The translations under genes and the position numbers were made by a program. DNA of 64,000 nucleotides from assembly GCA_033977485.1 (NCBI GenBank), contig CM066993.1:31610001-31674000 (forward strand), in the 5' to 3' direction. The DNA comes from Hydrangea macrophylla (Eukaryota; Streptophyta; Magnoliopsida; Cornales; Hydrangeaceae). Positions 11,582-21,876 of this stretch are shown piece after piece; the first letter of the stretch is position 1; every line of letters starts with the position of its first letter. Below the pieces are notes generated by a model. The model did no database searches. It had not been told where the DNA came from and worked only from the letters and a program-made list of their open reading frames with translations.

Positions 11582-12517
11582 TCAAAAGTTGTCCACATCG
11601 GATCCATAGATGGAAGCCTCGTCCTCTGGGGCAACCTCAGACAAAACATCATCCTCATCCATATCATCGTCATCCATCATGTCCTCATCCTCTATCACAA
11701 CATCCTCAATCATCTCGGGTCCATCATGCTCCACAACAGCTCCCAAATCTCCTGCATCAGCGGCCATGTCAGCCTGGGCTGCATCAAATGCGGCTGCAAG
11801 TGCCTCAGCCTGTACCATAGCCTGTGCCAACTCTGGTGCTCCAATCTTAAATCCATGGGAATGTGCAGCCATCTCTGCGGCCCACTCAGCTGCCAGCTGT
11901 GCTATAACGCCTCCTGGTAAGACTGGTACTACTGCATCATCACCTGCGTCATCATCTGCGGCTACCTCCTCTTCCTCTATCGGATAACCCTCTACAACTA
12001 CAATATCTACGCCAACTGGCACGTCCATACCGGCTGGGTCCACGGGGTCCTCCTCCTCTGGATCATACTCCAGCTCCTCGTCATCGGTGTCCTCGTCCTC
12101 CTCATCCTCCATCTCCTCATCGTCATCCTCTGGCTCATCGTCGCCATCGCTCTCATCATCATCCTCCGGATCCTCATCTGCTGGGGGTGCATCAGCCATG
12201 TCCTCTTCTGGTGGGGGTGGAGGCGCTGCTCTAACCTGTGCAAGTAGAACCTAGTACGAAGAACGGTCTCGTAACATCAGTAGAGAATCCTCCTCGATGC
12301 GTTTGAAGGTCTCCTTGCGGTAGATCATCTCCCGACGTATCACTTCTGGGTCCTGGGTCCCAAATCTCTGCTGCTCAATCCGCATGTCTCGCTCTGTCTC
12401 TGCAATAGCTCTCTGCCTAACCTTCCAGGCATAGTACTCTGGATCTGCTGGCGCAATACTCCTCTCATACACATAGTGTCCTCCAAACTCGTCTGGAACG
12501 AACAGCGGCGGTGCCAT
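11582..12517 (-). pseudogene. Extra acidic ORF between primer site and gag, one stop
   Basis: A 312-codon frame starts at 12517 (MAPPLFVPDE) and ends at 11582, broken by one TAG at 12253-12251. The first ~88 residues are charged and look helical. The rest is extremely acidic (long Asp/Glu runs), with an Ala-rich middle part (~11750-11880). It is transcribed with the element, directly after the leader and ~400 bases before gag. I do not recognise it. It could be a real extra protein of this lineage or a coding-like leader; the long frame with one transition-type stop favours the former. Confidence 0.55.
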
Positions 12518-12631
12518 GCTACCTGAAAAGGGACTACCTTAAGTCAGAACTAATCTTAATACTCATCTATAGAATCTCAAGGTTCTAGGACCAGATGGTG
12601 TGGGACAATCTGTGAGCGAAAAGGTATAAAA

Positions 12632-12648
12632 CCTAGGCTCTAATACCA
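12632..12648 (-). promoter_or_regulatory. Primer-binding site, initiator tRNA-Met type (chromodomain element)
   Basis: On the minus strand TGGTATTAGAGCC lies seven bases after the 5' LTR end; it is the initiator tRNA-Met primer site with a C-to-T change at the seventh base. Confidence 0.8.
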
Positions 12649-12655
12649 AAAATCC

Positions 12656-14923
12656 TGTAACGCCCCGGAACGGCAAAAATAGAGAAAAATAAATTTTCTT
12701 TTTTGGGTCCAAAGGCAGCGACGGGTGAAGTCACATGATTGTCCACACCACGCAGTACTAAGCAATAGGAAGTAATAGTGCAACAACAATGAAGTCTAGG
12801 TTCTGATCACAATACATCATAAAGTCAACAGAAGTTACTAACTATTACACATCAGAGTCTCGAATCAAATATAAGACAGCGGAAGTACAAATGTCAAGGC
12901 AACATATGCCTGACTACAAAAAGGGTTCTAAATGGTAAAGACAATTAGCTACAATTCTAGTCTAGTCTTCAGTTGGCATAAAGGTAGTCCTCGGCGTAGT
13001 AGTCTTCTTCGGTCTGACCTCCGTCGAGGAAATCCTCCACAGGGGCTCCGTCACCGGCATAGTGGTCCTCTCCTGCAGGCCCTTCACCTGTATAGTCATA
13101 ACCAGGGTGCACTGGAACGTAGAAATGTCCAGCGGCATAAACGCCGTCAGTTTAATGAAAGCCGAGTGAGTTAAATACTAACAGGGTATCGACTATTGAT
13201 ATTATCACAAGTTATAAATCGTAACCAAATTAGAATTCAGTAAGGGTAACTCCTTTAATCAAACCAATGATCCGATTACTAACGTCCTTTTCATTTTAAG
13301 ATCGACAACGCGTCCTGATAGGGGAACAGACTCGACAGTAGTTCAACTCTATAACACACCATTGCTCATCCACCGCTTTTAAGAATATATGCACAGTTCA
13401 TCGCATGTCATGGATACCACGTTAGTCCATCCCCCGCTTTTAAGAACATATGCACAGTCCACCGCATGTCAGGGATATAACGCTTTAAACAACAGTACAT
13501 CATTATATGCCACGACTTAGCGACGTCTACCAGTGATTACGGTCCACCGCATGTCATAGACACCTTCGTCTGTCTACCGCTTTTAAGAACATATGATTAG
13601 ATCATCTGGCTATCTTAGGGCAAATGGTCCGGTTCACCGCAAGTCATAGACACCTTCGTCTGTCTACCGCTTTTAAGAACATATGATCGACCAAAGCCCG
13701 CCCACGCAAATTTTCCGAATCTTAGCAAACCTACTTAAGTTCAACTCTATCACCGATACATGACAATCCCAATGTGGCCCGACTACTCTGAATGAAATGA
13801 ACGTTAACTCCAAAGGATTCACGACTATTCCGTTATCCAACGTTATAAACATTATCGATTAATCTTGTTATTACTACGATCCTACGCCGCATTAACTCGT
13901 TATCATGTCTGTATTACAATAATAAAGCATGCTGGGAAATACTGAACAGTAAATAAACAACTAAACATATATTACATTAACTAAACAAGTAAAACAGTAA
14001 ACTGTAACTGCCAATCGATTGGTATAGATGTCAATCGATTGGTATAAAAGTGGCATCAATCGATTGGAAGAAGGTTCAATCGATTGGTATAAAAGTAGTG
14101 TCAATCGATTGATAAAAAGTTCAATCGATTGGATCACAATCCATGTCAATCGATTGCATAAAATGTCAATCGATTGGAACATGAAAGATGTCAATCGATT
14201 GGTATAGATGTCAATCGATTGACACTTCGTCTTCTTCACAGAGAAGACTGCCCAGCAACATATAAACGGGAATACATGGTTTCTTCTCCATTTCTTCATT
14301 CAAGCATGTTCTAACACCAATATAAAGCTACCAAGTGAGTTTAAAACTCACCTTAGACGTTAGGGGCGTGTTTGGGAATGTGAAATGAAGCTTGGAGCTT
14401 CAATGGTGCCCTCCCTCTCTCTCTCTCTAGTTCTCTGTCTTCTCTCTTCTCCTTCTCCTTCTCTTCTTCTTCTTTCTGGTCTTCTTCTTCTTCTTTCTTA
14501 GTCCATCTCTGAGTGTGTGTAGGAATATACGTATATATGTGTGTATATACATGAGTGTTTATATATATAAACACACACAAGACTCTCCCTCTCACTCTCT
14601 CTGATTTCTGTAAACAGAAATCCGCCCAAAATGGGCTGGTATATATAAAGGGAAGGTGTTCACGTGACCTCTCCCCAGCCAGAGCAAAAGAATCTGCCCG
14701 GCTGCCTTCAATCGATTGATATAGAGGTCAATCGATTGGTATAATCAATCGATTGAGATAAAGTTCAATCGATTGGTATCCAAAGCAAGGCAATCGATTG
14801 GAAAACTTGTCAATCGATTGGTATCCAAATTATACCAAGGGTAAAACCAAGCTCATACAAGTATAAAAAGAAACATACAGGGTCTTATTCACATAATATA
14901 TTACAAAAATACAGGGTATTACA
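12656..14923 (-). repeat. 5' LTR of the chromodomain element
   Basis: The LTR is 2268 bp and colinear with 4349-6622. All sixteen CAATCGATTG palindromes are intact here (14012-14221 and 14709-14820), while two of sixteen have decayed to CAATCAATTG in the other LTR, as expected of methyl-CpG loss. Confidence 0.88.
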
Positions 14924-14928
14924 TATCT

Positions 14929-15254
14929 ATATCTATATATATACTTATTCTAACTTATAAATAATCTAGTTTTCTTTTTAAGAAAAAATGATAACATAAA
15001 AAAAAATATTAAATTTAAAAAAAAAAAACTATATATAATTTCTTTCCTTGTAAAATATATATATTTATATATATGTACTTGTGCATCTTCTAAAAAAAAG
15101 CATTTGTTTATATATATATATATATAAGCCTATCTTCTAAAAAATAAATATATAAAAAATATATTAAAAAAAAAAGAGTTTTATTTTTTTTACTTAGCTA
15201 ATAATAATAATAATCATAATAATATTATTATCAGTTAGTTTTTACTTACTTCTT
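14929..15254 (+). other. AT-rich leader of the Athila-like element
   Basis: The stretch between the chromodomain insertion and gag is very AT-rich, with TATATA and poly-A runs and an AATAAT repeat. I see no gene. Confidence 0.6.
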
Positions 15255-16526
15255 ATGTCCTTAGATACTACTGAGGCTTTATATCAAGTACCACATAATT
15301 CTAATATTTCTAGTGAATCATCTAGTATACAGTTTCCTAGAATCATGGCTGAAATTGAAGGTATAGAAGGAATAGCTGATGATGCTCATAGTGAGCAGGG
15401 GGAAAATATACCACAATTTATTTTACCAGAACGTGAACAACGTCCTTTACGTGATTTATTTACCCCAGAAAGAAACATCACTCCTTCTTGCATCACTCTA
15501 CCTAGACACACAGGAAATTTTCACTTTAGACATGGCATGATTCCACTCTTACCAACTTTCCATGGAATGGGGTCAGAACGTGCTTATCTTCATATTCGTG
15601 AATTTGAAGAAGTTTGTAGTACGTTCTCTGATCAAAGTTGTCCTATTGAAATAATCTGTCTTAAGCTTTTTCCTTTTTCTTTAAAAGATAAAGCTAAAGC
15701 TTGGCTTTTATCTCTCCGTCCTGGATCTATCACTTCATGGCATGATATGAATGAAGCATTTCTAAAAAAATTCTATCCAAAAAATTTAACTAATAGTATG
15801 ATGCGTCAAATTAAACTTTTTACTCAAAAAGAGAAGGAACCATGCATTAAAGACCGTGATTTTTTTGTAGATCTCCTACAAACCTGTCCACATCATGGAT
15901 TTAAAAAATGGCGTATAATTAATTACTTCTATGAAACATTAGATCCAGAGTCAAGGGAAATAATTGAAGCTATGTATCAAGGGGAATTTTTTAAAAATGC
16001 TGACGAAGCAGAATCATATTTTGATTGGCTTAGCAAAGACGCTCCACAAAGGGAAAAAGAAGAAAATGCTAGGAAAGAAAATGCTAAAAAATCACAGCAA
16101 TCACAAACTGAAGATGAATTAGTCATAAAAATTGAAGAATTAACTCGCAAGCTAATATCTGTTAAACTGGAGAAAACTAATCCTCCTCTATCTAAAAATA
16201 AATTAGAACTTTGCAGTACATGTCATATGATGGGGTACTCTACAGAAAAATGTCTTAATACTCCTGTTTATCAAAGATTTACCCCCGCGCAAAAAGTTCT
16301 ATTATATAACTCAAAACTGCATCTTATTAAAAGAAAAATGAAATCTCGATGGACTGGTCCATATATTGTAAAAAATATTTATCCTTATGGAACTATCGTG
16401 ATTGAAGACCCTAAAGATGGTAATACATTTAAAGTCAGTAGGCATAAATTAAAACCATTCTTAGGAGATTTTGAAACTGAATTGGAGTCCTTTCCTTTGG
16501 AGGACCCCAACTGTGATACCTCTTAA
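15255..16526 (+). CDS. Athila-like Gag fused in frame to the integrase C-terminal tail
   Basis: The intact 423-residue frame is the only large ORF left in the Athila-like element. Residues ~1-270 are a Ty3/Athila Gag: the retrotransposon gag domain is seen in KAKAWLLSLRPGSITSW and FLKKFYP, followed by CPHHGF. A charged stretch and a zinc-knuckle-like CSTCHMMGYSTEKC lie near 320-333. From about residue 345 the sequence switches to the end of an integrase (QKVLLYNSKL, KSRWTGPYIV, FKVSRHKLKPF). Protease, RT, RNase H and the integrase core are absent, so an internal deletion of about 4 kb or more made a new in-frame fusion near 16280-16295. The frame has no stop although the flanking element is decayed. 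Gag could support packaging with enzymes from an intact relative. Confidence 0.85.
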   Translation: MSLDTTEALYQVPHNSNISSESSSIQFPRIMAEIEGIEGIADDAHSEQGENIPQFILPEREQRPLRDLFTPERNITPSCITLPRHTGNFHFRHGMIPLLPTFHGMGSERAYLHIREFEEVCSTFSDQSCPIEIICLKLFPFSLKDKAKAWLLSLRPGSITSWHDMNEAFLKKFYPKNLTNSMMRQIKLFTQKEKEPCIKDRDFFVDLLQTCPHHGFKKWRIINYFYETLDPESREIIEAMYQGEFFKNADEAESYFDWLSKDAPQREKEENARKENAKKSQQSQTEDELVIKIEELTRKLISVKLEKTNPPLSKNKLELCSTCHMMGYSTEKCLNTPVYQRFTPAQKVLLYNSKLHLIKRKMKSRWTGPYIVKNIYPYGTIVIEDPKDGNTFKVSRHKLKPFLGDFETELESFPLEDPNCDTS

Positions 16527-16663
16527 ATTCATAAATCGTGATTAGAATTGTACATAGTAGGAATTTTATTTTTATTTTATTTTTTATTTTTATTTTTTTC
16601 TTACTATTTAATATTTTTCAGGAATTATAACAAATTATCTGATGTTACAGGTAACAAAGAGAT

Positions 16664-17353
16664 ATGAACCCATCTAATCATCGCAGAACTGCAAGAATGA
16701 GTATAAACCATGCCAGTTCGTCTAACAAAAACAACTATCCTCCAGAGGATAGAACTTCGTCAGATGATGATACACCCCCAAGATTTGAATATCTCATGGA
16801 CTCTGACGAGGATGAAATGTTCTATGCTAGGTGTGTCGATAGAATTTACGACACTGATGAAGAAATTGATTATTTAGTGGAACCTGACCAACCTAGGGAG
16901 TGGGATGGTGAGCCAATATTTGATGGATTAGATGACTGGCAGAACATTAGCACCAACTACGATGAATGGGAACAAGCTCAATATGAGGTGTTCCAAGAAC
17001 TATATCATGAATATGAAGAAAATGAATGGGAGCGATACTTAACATCCCTAGTACAATTCCCCATTTATGATGATAATGACATAATTTTTGGATGGGGCCG
17101 TTTGTTAACTAGAGTTGTTAACGGAGAAATGTTAAGGTACGCCTTTCAAAGGGATTGCTTCTTTTTCCTACTCGAATGGGGGACATCTCTAATCCCTGTC
17201 TTCATTGAACAATTCATGCCTGAAAGAGTCATTGTCAGATATAGTATATTCATGGAAATAACAGTATATGATGACTCCGACGTATGTGATTATGACATCC
17301 ACCTGAGGTTTCGAGTCTACTGTCCTAGACCTCGAAATAATCACCTTTCATGA
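16664..17353 (+). CDS. Acidic 229-residue ORF of unknown function in Athila-like element
   Basis: This intact ORF starts 137 bases after the Gag fusion. Its N-terminus is basic and Ser/Asn-rich, residues ~30-125 are strongly acidic with many Tyr and Trp, and the C-terminal half is more hydrophobic (RDCFFFLLEWGTSLIPVF near 165-182) without a convincing transmembrane helix. The position after pol corresponds to the env-like or extra ORF of Athila elements, but I see no signal peptide or fusion-type motif and no recognised family. An unbroken frame of this length in an AT-rich element suggests it was under selection until recently. A separate extra protein, possibly from a spliced RNA, is plausible. 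Confidence 0.5.
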   Translation: MNPSNHRRTARMSINHASSSNKNNYPPEDRTSSDDDTPPRFEYLMDSDEDEMFYARCVDRIYDTDEEIDYLVEPDQPREWDGEPIFDGLDDWQNISTNYDEWEQAQYEVFQELYHEYEENEWERYLTSLVQFPIYDDNDIIFGWGRLLTRVVNGEMLRYAFQRDCFFFLLEWGTSLIPVFIEQFMPERVIVRYSIFMEITVYDDSDVCDYDIHLRFRVYCPRPRNNHLS

Positions 17354-19010
17354 GCAATAATCCCAGTCAACGTCTAGATATGTTAAAATAAAATTCCTGT
17401 CTTTATTTTTATTGTAATTGTACTTTTCTTTTTATATATGAATAAAATATAAATAAATCATCATTGTGTTTTAAGTATCAGAACCACTTACACTTATTAT
17501 TTTATGAGTTCTGATTTTTATCAAGTCTTACAAATCTCAAAGTATTGCTATCTAATAATTGTACTAAATTGTATGTTTAAACTATCCCATTACAGTCCAA
17601 AATAAAAAGGCATACCAGAAGTATTGCTGGTTTAAAAACCATGTTGCTGAAACTGCTAGATAGCAAAATTTGAATACAAGATCGATCCTTTGAAACTGCA
17701 GTTCAAAAGATCAATTGTACAGTAATTCTTGATAACTTTATCTCAAAACAATGATAGTACTTTTACTTTATATATATAAGTTAACTTTGTCATTATTATT
17801 TATTTAATTTTTTTTTATTTCTTTTTATTACAGGTGTTATCCTTAGCTTCTTTTTCTAATCTCACTCATTGAGGACAATGTCAGACTCAGTTGGGGGGGA
17901 CGGTTTCACGATTAACACCTGTTTATTTATTTTATCTTTATTTCATAAAAAAAAAAATTAAGTTTCTCTAGAGAGAGATACACTGAAAAAGAGAAAATGA
18001 TTTTATATAGGGCTTTGAACCCTAAAAACTTTTCCCTATCTCTCTTTTTCCTTTCTTTTTCTTCTTCCTCTCTTTGCTCTCCACCGTGATCTCTCTCTCT
18101 CTCATTCTCTGCAACTCTCACTCTCTTCCCCCGATCTCCTTCTCTCATTTTCTTTTCATTTTTTTTATTTTCTTCGATCCAAAATCAAGATCCACTCTAC
18201 TAATCACTAAAGGTAAGATCTATAATCTAGAGAAAAGCTTGATTTTGATTTTATTATCTATTTTTTTCGATTTCGGCTTAAATCTTAAATTTTTAGTTTT
18301 TCTTTAGATTTTTATTTTCTCTATTTTCCATTATAACAAAAATGATATCCATAAGTTGTAGGTACTCACGCACCAAAGAAGCTTGGAAATATCACTCGAT
18401 CTACGGCCCTACCATGTTCTCAGATTTCCAAGAAACAGGTGATATTTTTCCATTTCTTTATAAATAAAAAAAAAATGGACGACGCGCTAGTTATTGGTCT
18501 TCTGGATTTTGAACTTTATCTTGTTATTATCCTAGTTCTTGCTATGATAGTGTTGCGGTGCCCTTGTTAAAAAAAAAAAAAAAGAGAGAGAGAAAAATAT
18601 AACTGTCTTTTCTTAGTTTTCTGTTTTTAAAAAAAAAAAAATGCATGACTCAGAAGCCAAAATTTTTATAATGTTTGAAGTTTATATCATAATTCTTCTT
18701 ATTACTATAATTGTAATGATGCATTGTCTTAAACTTTGTTAAAAAAAAAAAAAAAAAAAAATTATGTAGTTTTTCTTTTTGTGTGTTAAAAAAAATGTAG
18801 TTTTCTAATTTTTGTTTAAGAAAAAAAATATATATATTTTCTTTTTAGTTTCTGAATGTATATATTTTTCTTAATATATATAAATATTTTTAGTTTTTAA
18901 ATAAAATTCCCACCCACCCCCTCTAAGCTCTATTTAATTAGATCTTAGTTGATAGTTGGAAGGAGTGGAGGGTCGAGTCTAGCCTCTCTTGTTGGCTGAG
19001 AGTATAAAAA
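17354..19010 (+). other. Non-coding post-pol region with internal G-tract and leader-like segment
   Basis: No convincing gene. At 17866-17901 a CATTGAGGACAATGT word is followed by TTGGGGGGGAC, the internal polypurine-type signal often found after pol in Athila-type elements. At 17990-18210 a CT-rich stretch with AACCCTAAA resembles a plant 5' UTR and ends in a good donor (AAAG/GTAAGA, 18211). At 18360-18437 a short exon-like piece lies between a TTGTAG acceptor and a CAG/GTGATA donor. Poly-A runs are frequent. Confidence 0.4.
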
Positions 19011-19271
19011 ATGGATCCAATAGTCGATGACCAGACGTTAATGGGTCGCTCACTTGTTTCTGAGCAGAAGAAACCCTTTGCTGGCACTAGCCTTTATGCC
19101 ATCAAAAGGAAAGCTAAAAGGCTAGAATGGTGTTTGAATTGTTATAGAGAAGAATGTCCTGGTTTAATTGCTCATAATGACACATCTTTTAAAGTTTACT
19201 ACTGTTACAAAAGACAATTCAAATCAAAACAAAAGAAAATTTTGGTTGAGAAAGAGGACTGGATCCTTTGA
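19011..19271 (+). CDS. Small Cys-rich basic ORF (86 residues), unknown
   Basis: An intact short frame starts MDPIVDD and holds a CLNCYREECPG motif followed 21 residues later by YYCYKRQFK, so four cysteines could bind zinc in a CX2CX4C...C pattern. The C-terminus is Lys-rich. It lies far downstream of the acidic ORF and, with the leader-like segment at 17990-18437, could be reached by splicing. No family is recognised. Chance cannot be excluded at this length, but the composition is more protein-like than its AT-rich surroundings. Confidence 0.35.
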   Translation: MDPIVDDQTLMGRSLVSEQKKPFAGTSLYAIKRKAKRLEWCLNCYREECPGLIAHNDTSFKVYYCYKRQFKSKQKKILVEKEDWIL

Positions 19272-21180
19272 TACCCAAATAAATTTTGTTTTCCCATCCC
19301 TCATTTCTTTTTATTTTTATTTTTAGTTTTTGTATAGTCAATAATTTTCAGTCAGGTCAGACTTTAAAATGATCCTACGTGTACATCTGGCTTTCATTAG
19401 CTGGTTCGATAGGAGTAATTTGCATGATCCAAGCATCACCAGATATGTCTAGTGCGGTGAATGACTCTAGAGGTAGTGAAAAACTAGGTAAAGCCAGAGT
19501 TATCTCTTAGCCTTTTACTGATGTTTTTAGCTTGCTAGTGATTCTAGACCCATCTCTTTTACTAGAGGTGAATGGGTAATCATGACAACTTGGACGCTCC
19601 GGATTGCGTAGCCTCTTTTGTATAGGTGCAGAGGATACTAGTTGCACCATATATGTATCCAACTTAGTGGATATGCTTATGATTTTTCAGAAATTTTTCT
19701 TTTACTCTATATAAGATAAATTTGACACGTTAATATTATTTTGGGTATGTTAATAGCATACAACACATTGTCACATGTTTTACTATTTTCAAATGCTAGA
19801 AACTCTTTAAACATTAAACATTTTGAAACAGTGTGAAAATATTTACTGAATCTAAATGGATGAGTAAGCATAAACTATGCAGTTTAAAAACAAGTAGTGG
19901 AAACTAATTAACCCATGTGAGCTTTTGTGCCAATCTTCGTTTATGAGGGTTACTATTTCTTTTCAGTCTCATTTTATTCTCTTTATCATATCACTCGTTG
20001 AAAGTCTCATTATTTTTCTTTGACTGATCATTAGAAGAGAACGTTTATGATTTACCATTAGAACGTCCAAATTACTTAAATGAGCAAAGTCAATCTATTT
20101 TTAAAATGATTTAGGCCATCTTTTCTTTCAAATGCACCCCCCTTCACGTAATATTACCTTATTCTCAGTTCTATCCAAATCATACCTTGCTCCACCTGGA
20201 AGTACAAACCTCACTTATATATCCAGGTATGTGATTGGACTGTAATAATATTGCACGAAGTAGTAAAGAAAGAAAGGAGTTGATTTAAAAAAAAATAAAA
20301 AAAAAATGAGAAACTAAAAAAAAAGACGGTACATATGATAAAAAGGAGAAGAAAAAGAAGAGGTTGGAATGAATTGCGCAAACACTCCAATCACATGCTT
20401 AGAACAAATACACCCCAAATCTCCTACTCATTTTAATTTCTAACCTACCAGTCAAAGTCCTAATGATTTAAAAGAAATTGATTTTTAAATTTAAGTGATA
20501 AGGATGTCTCCACGGTAGATCGCTCTTCTAATGCTAAGTATTCTTTCATGAGATTTACTGTACTCCAAATGCCTATATATTGAGTCATCAAAATGGAAGC
20601 AATTCCTCTATCTTTGCTTCCCTACCAAGTGATATGTTCTCTACACCGGTTTCTGAGAGTTTCTCCTTAAAAGAGTGAAATCCTAGTGAGATTTGAGTTA
20701 AAACTACAAGTTTTATGACTGCTATTGACTATGTAAACTTTGAAATTAAGATCAGTTGCTTGATTTTTCAAGTACACACAGTGAGTTTAAAGAGTATAAA
20801 AAATGCTACCATTGACAAAACTGTGAGTATATGTGTTGCATTACTATTACATACTTGGAAACTTCATTTTATTGCCAAATTTAATCTTATCTGTTGTAAA
20901 AGAAGAAAATCTACCTTTATTTTTATTTCATTTTATTTTTACATTAAAAAAAAAAAAATTGAATTTTGTGGGTATATTCACTGCAAACCCTCACGAGACA
21001 ACACTCGTCCACTAGGGGTAACCTAGGGGTTTAACGGCTTGTTGCATATACTAAATGCAATCGCGATTCCTGCGACAGTGAGCTAGGTAATTTTATTTTC
21101 CTTAGTTTATTCCTACTTTTTAATAACTTCTAGAACAATTTCTCTTTTCACTTCATTGCTAGGGACTAGCAATAAGCTAG
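19272..21180 (+). other. 3' non-coding region of the Athila-like element
   Basis: AT-rich DNA leading to the 3' LTR. Short frames at 20715-21026 are not protein-like. I see nothing else. Confidence 0.5.
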
Positions 21181-21190
21181 TTGAGGGGTG
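21181..21190 (+). promoter_or_regulatory. Polypurine tract of the Athila-like element
   Basis: TTGAGGGGTG directly precedes the 3' LTR start (TGACAAAC), as needed for plus-strand priming. Confidence 0.7.
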
Positions 21191-21876
21191 TGACAAACAT
21201 TGAATATTGCACATTCGTGTGCCAATATAATAGACATAATGCTCATTTATTCCCCCAAATCCCTAGTTTTACATTCATATTTGAATTAATATAATTTAAC
21301 AGTGATGTCACTCAAATGCATGTAATTATGTGTTTTTACATATTTTATATGTTTAGGTAAAAGTGAAGTGAAATAAAGGGAATGAAAGAAGTAGTAACCA
21401 CACCATATTATATCCCATATGCTCAAACACTTAACACTTACGTCCAAAACTTCATGTACCAAAAAAAAAAAAAGTCAAAGAAACATCACCATCCAAACAG
21501 TGGATGGTAATGTTTTGTCATCAAAAGTTTTTTTTATTATTTTTTGTGCATCTTTTCTTTCTCTCTCTGTATTCTTCTCTGCAGGTAAACATAAATCAAC
21601 AAATGTCAGAAAGCCAAAGAAGATTGAAACACGCGAAAGAAGAAAAGAGTGCCAACGTGATGGACGCAATGACGAATGCTTCACAGCATTCGTCTATAAA
21701 AACTACAAGCTCCACAAGACAAAAAAAACAACCATTCACAAACACACAACCATTCAACATCAGTTCACAATCACTGTTAGGGAGAGAATAGTTTAGGGGA
21801 GGTTATTATGTGAGCACTTTATATTGTCCCTAGAAATAGAAAACTTTAATTTTTCTTTGCCTTTTCTAGTTCTAGT

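Larger units (their letters stand above)
4349..14923 (-). mobile_element. Chromodomain Ty3/gypsy element (Tekay/Del-like), decayed
   Basis: LTRs of 2.27 kb (TG...CA) and a perfect TSD TATCT (4344-4348, 14924-14928) bound a 10.6-kb element reading on the minus strand. In transcription order it holds a 5' LTR, an initiator tRNA-Met-type primer site, an extra acidic ORF, gag with two zinc knuckles, protease, RT, RNase H, integrase, a chromodomain, and the 3' LTR. It sits in the leader of the Athila-like element. LTR divergence in the first 240 bases is about 2.5 percent, mostly transitions. Several stop codons and a frameshift show it is no longer coding-competent. Confidence 0.9.

Noticed and set aside
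11582..11987. Ser/Ala-rich plus-strand frame opposite the acidic ORF
   Set aside because: A mirror of the GAT/GAG-rich coding strand; the minus frame fits the element's direction.
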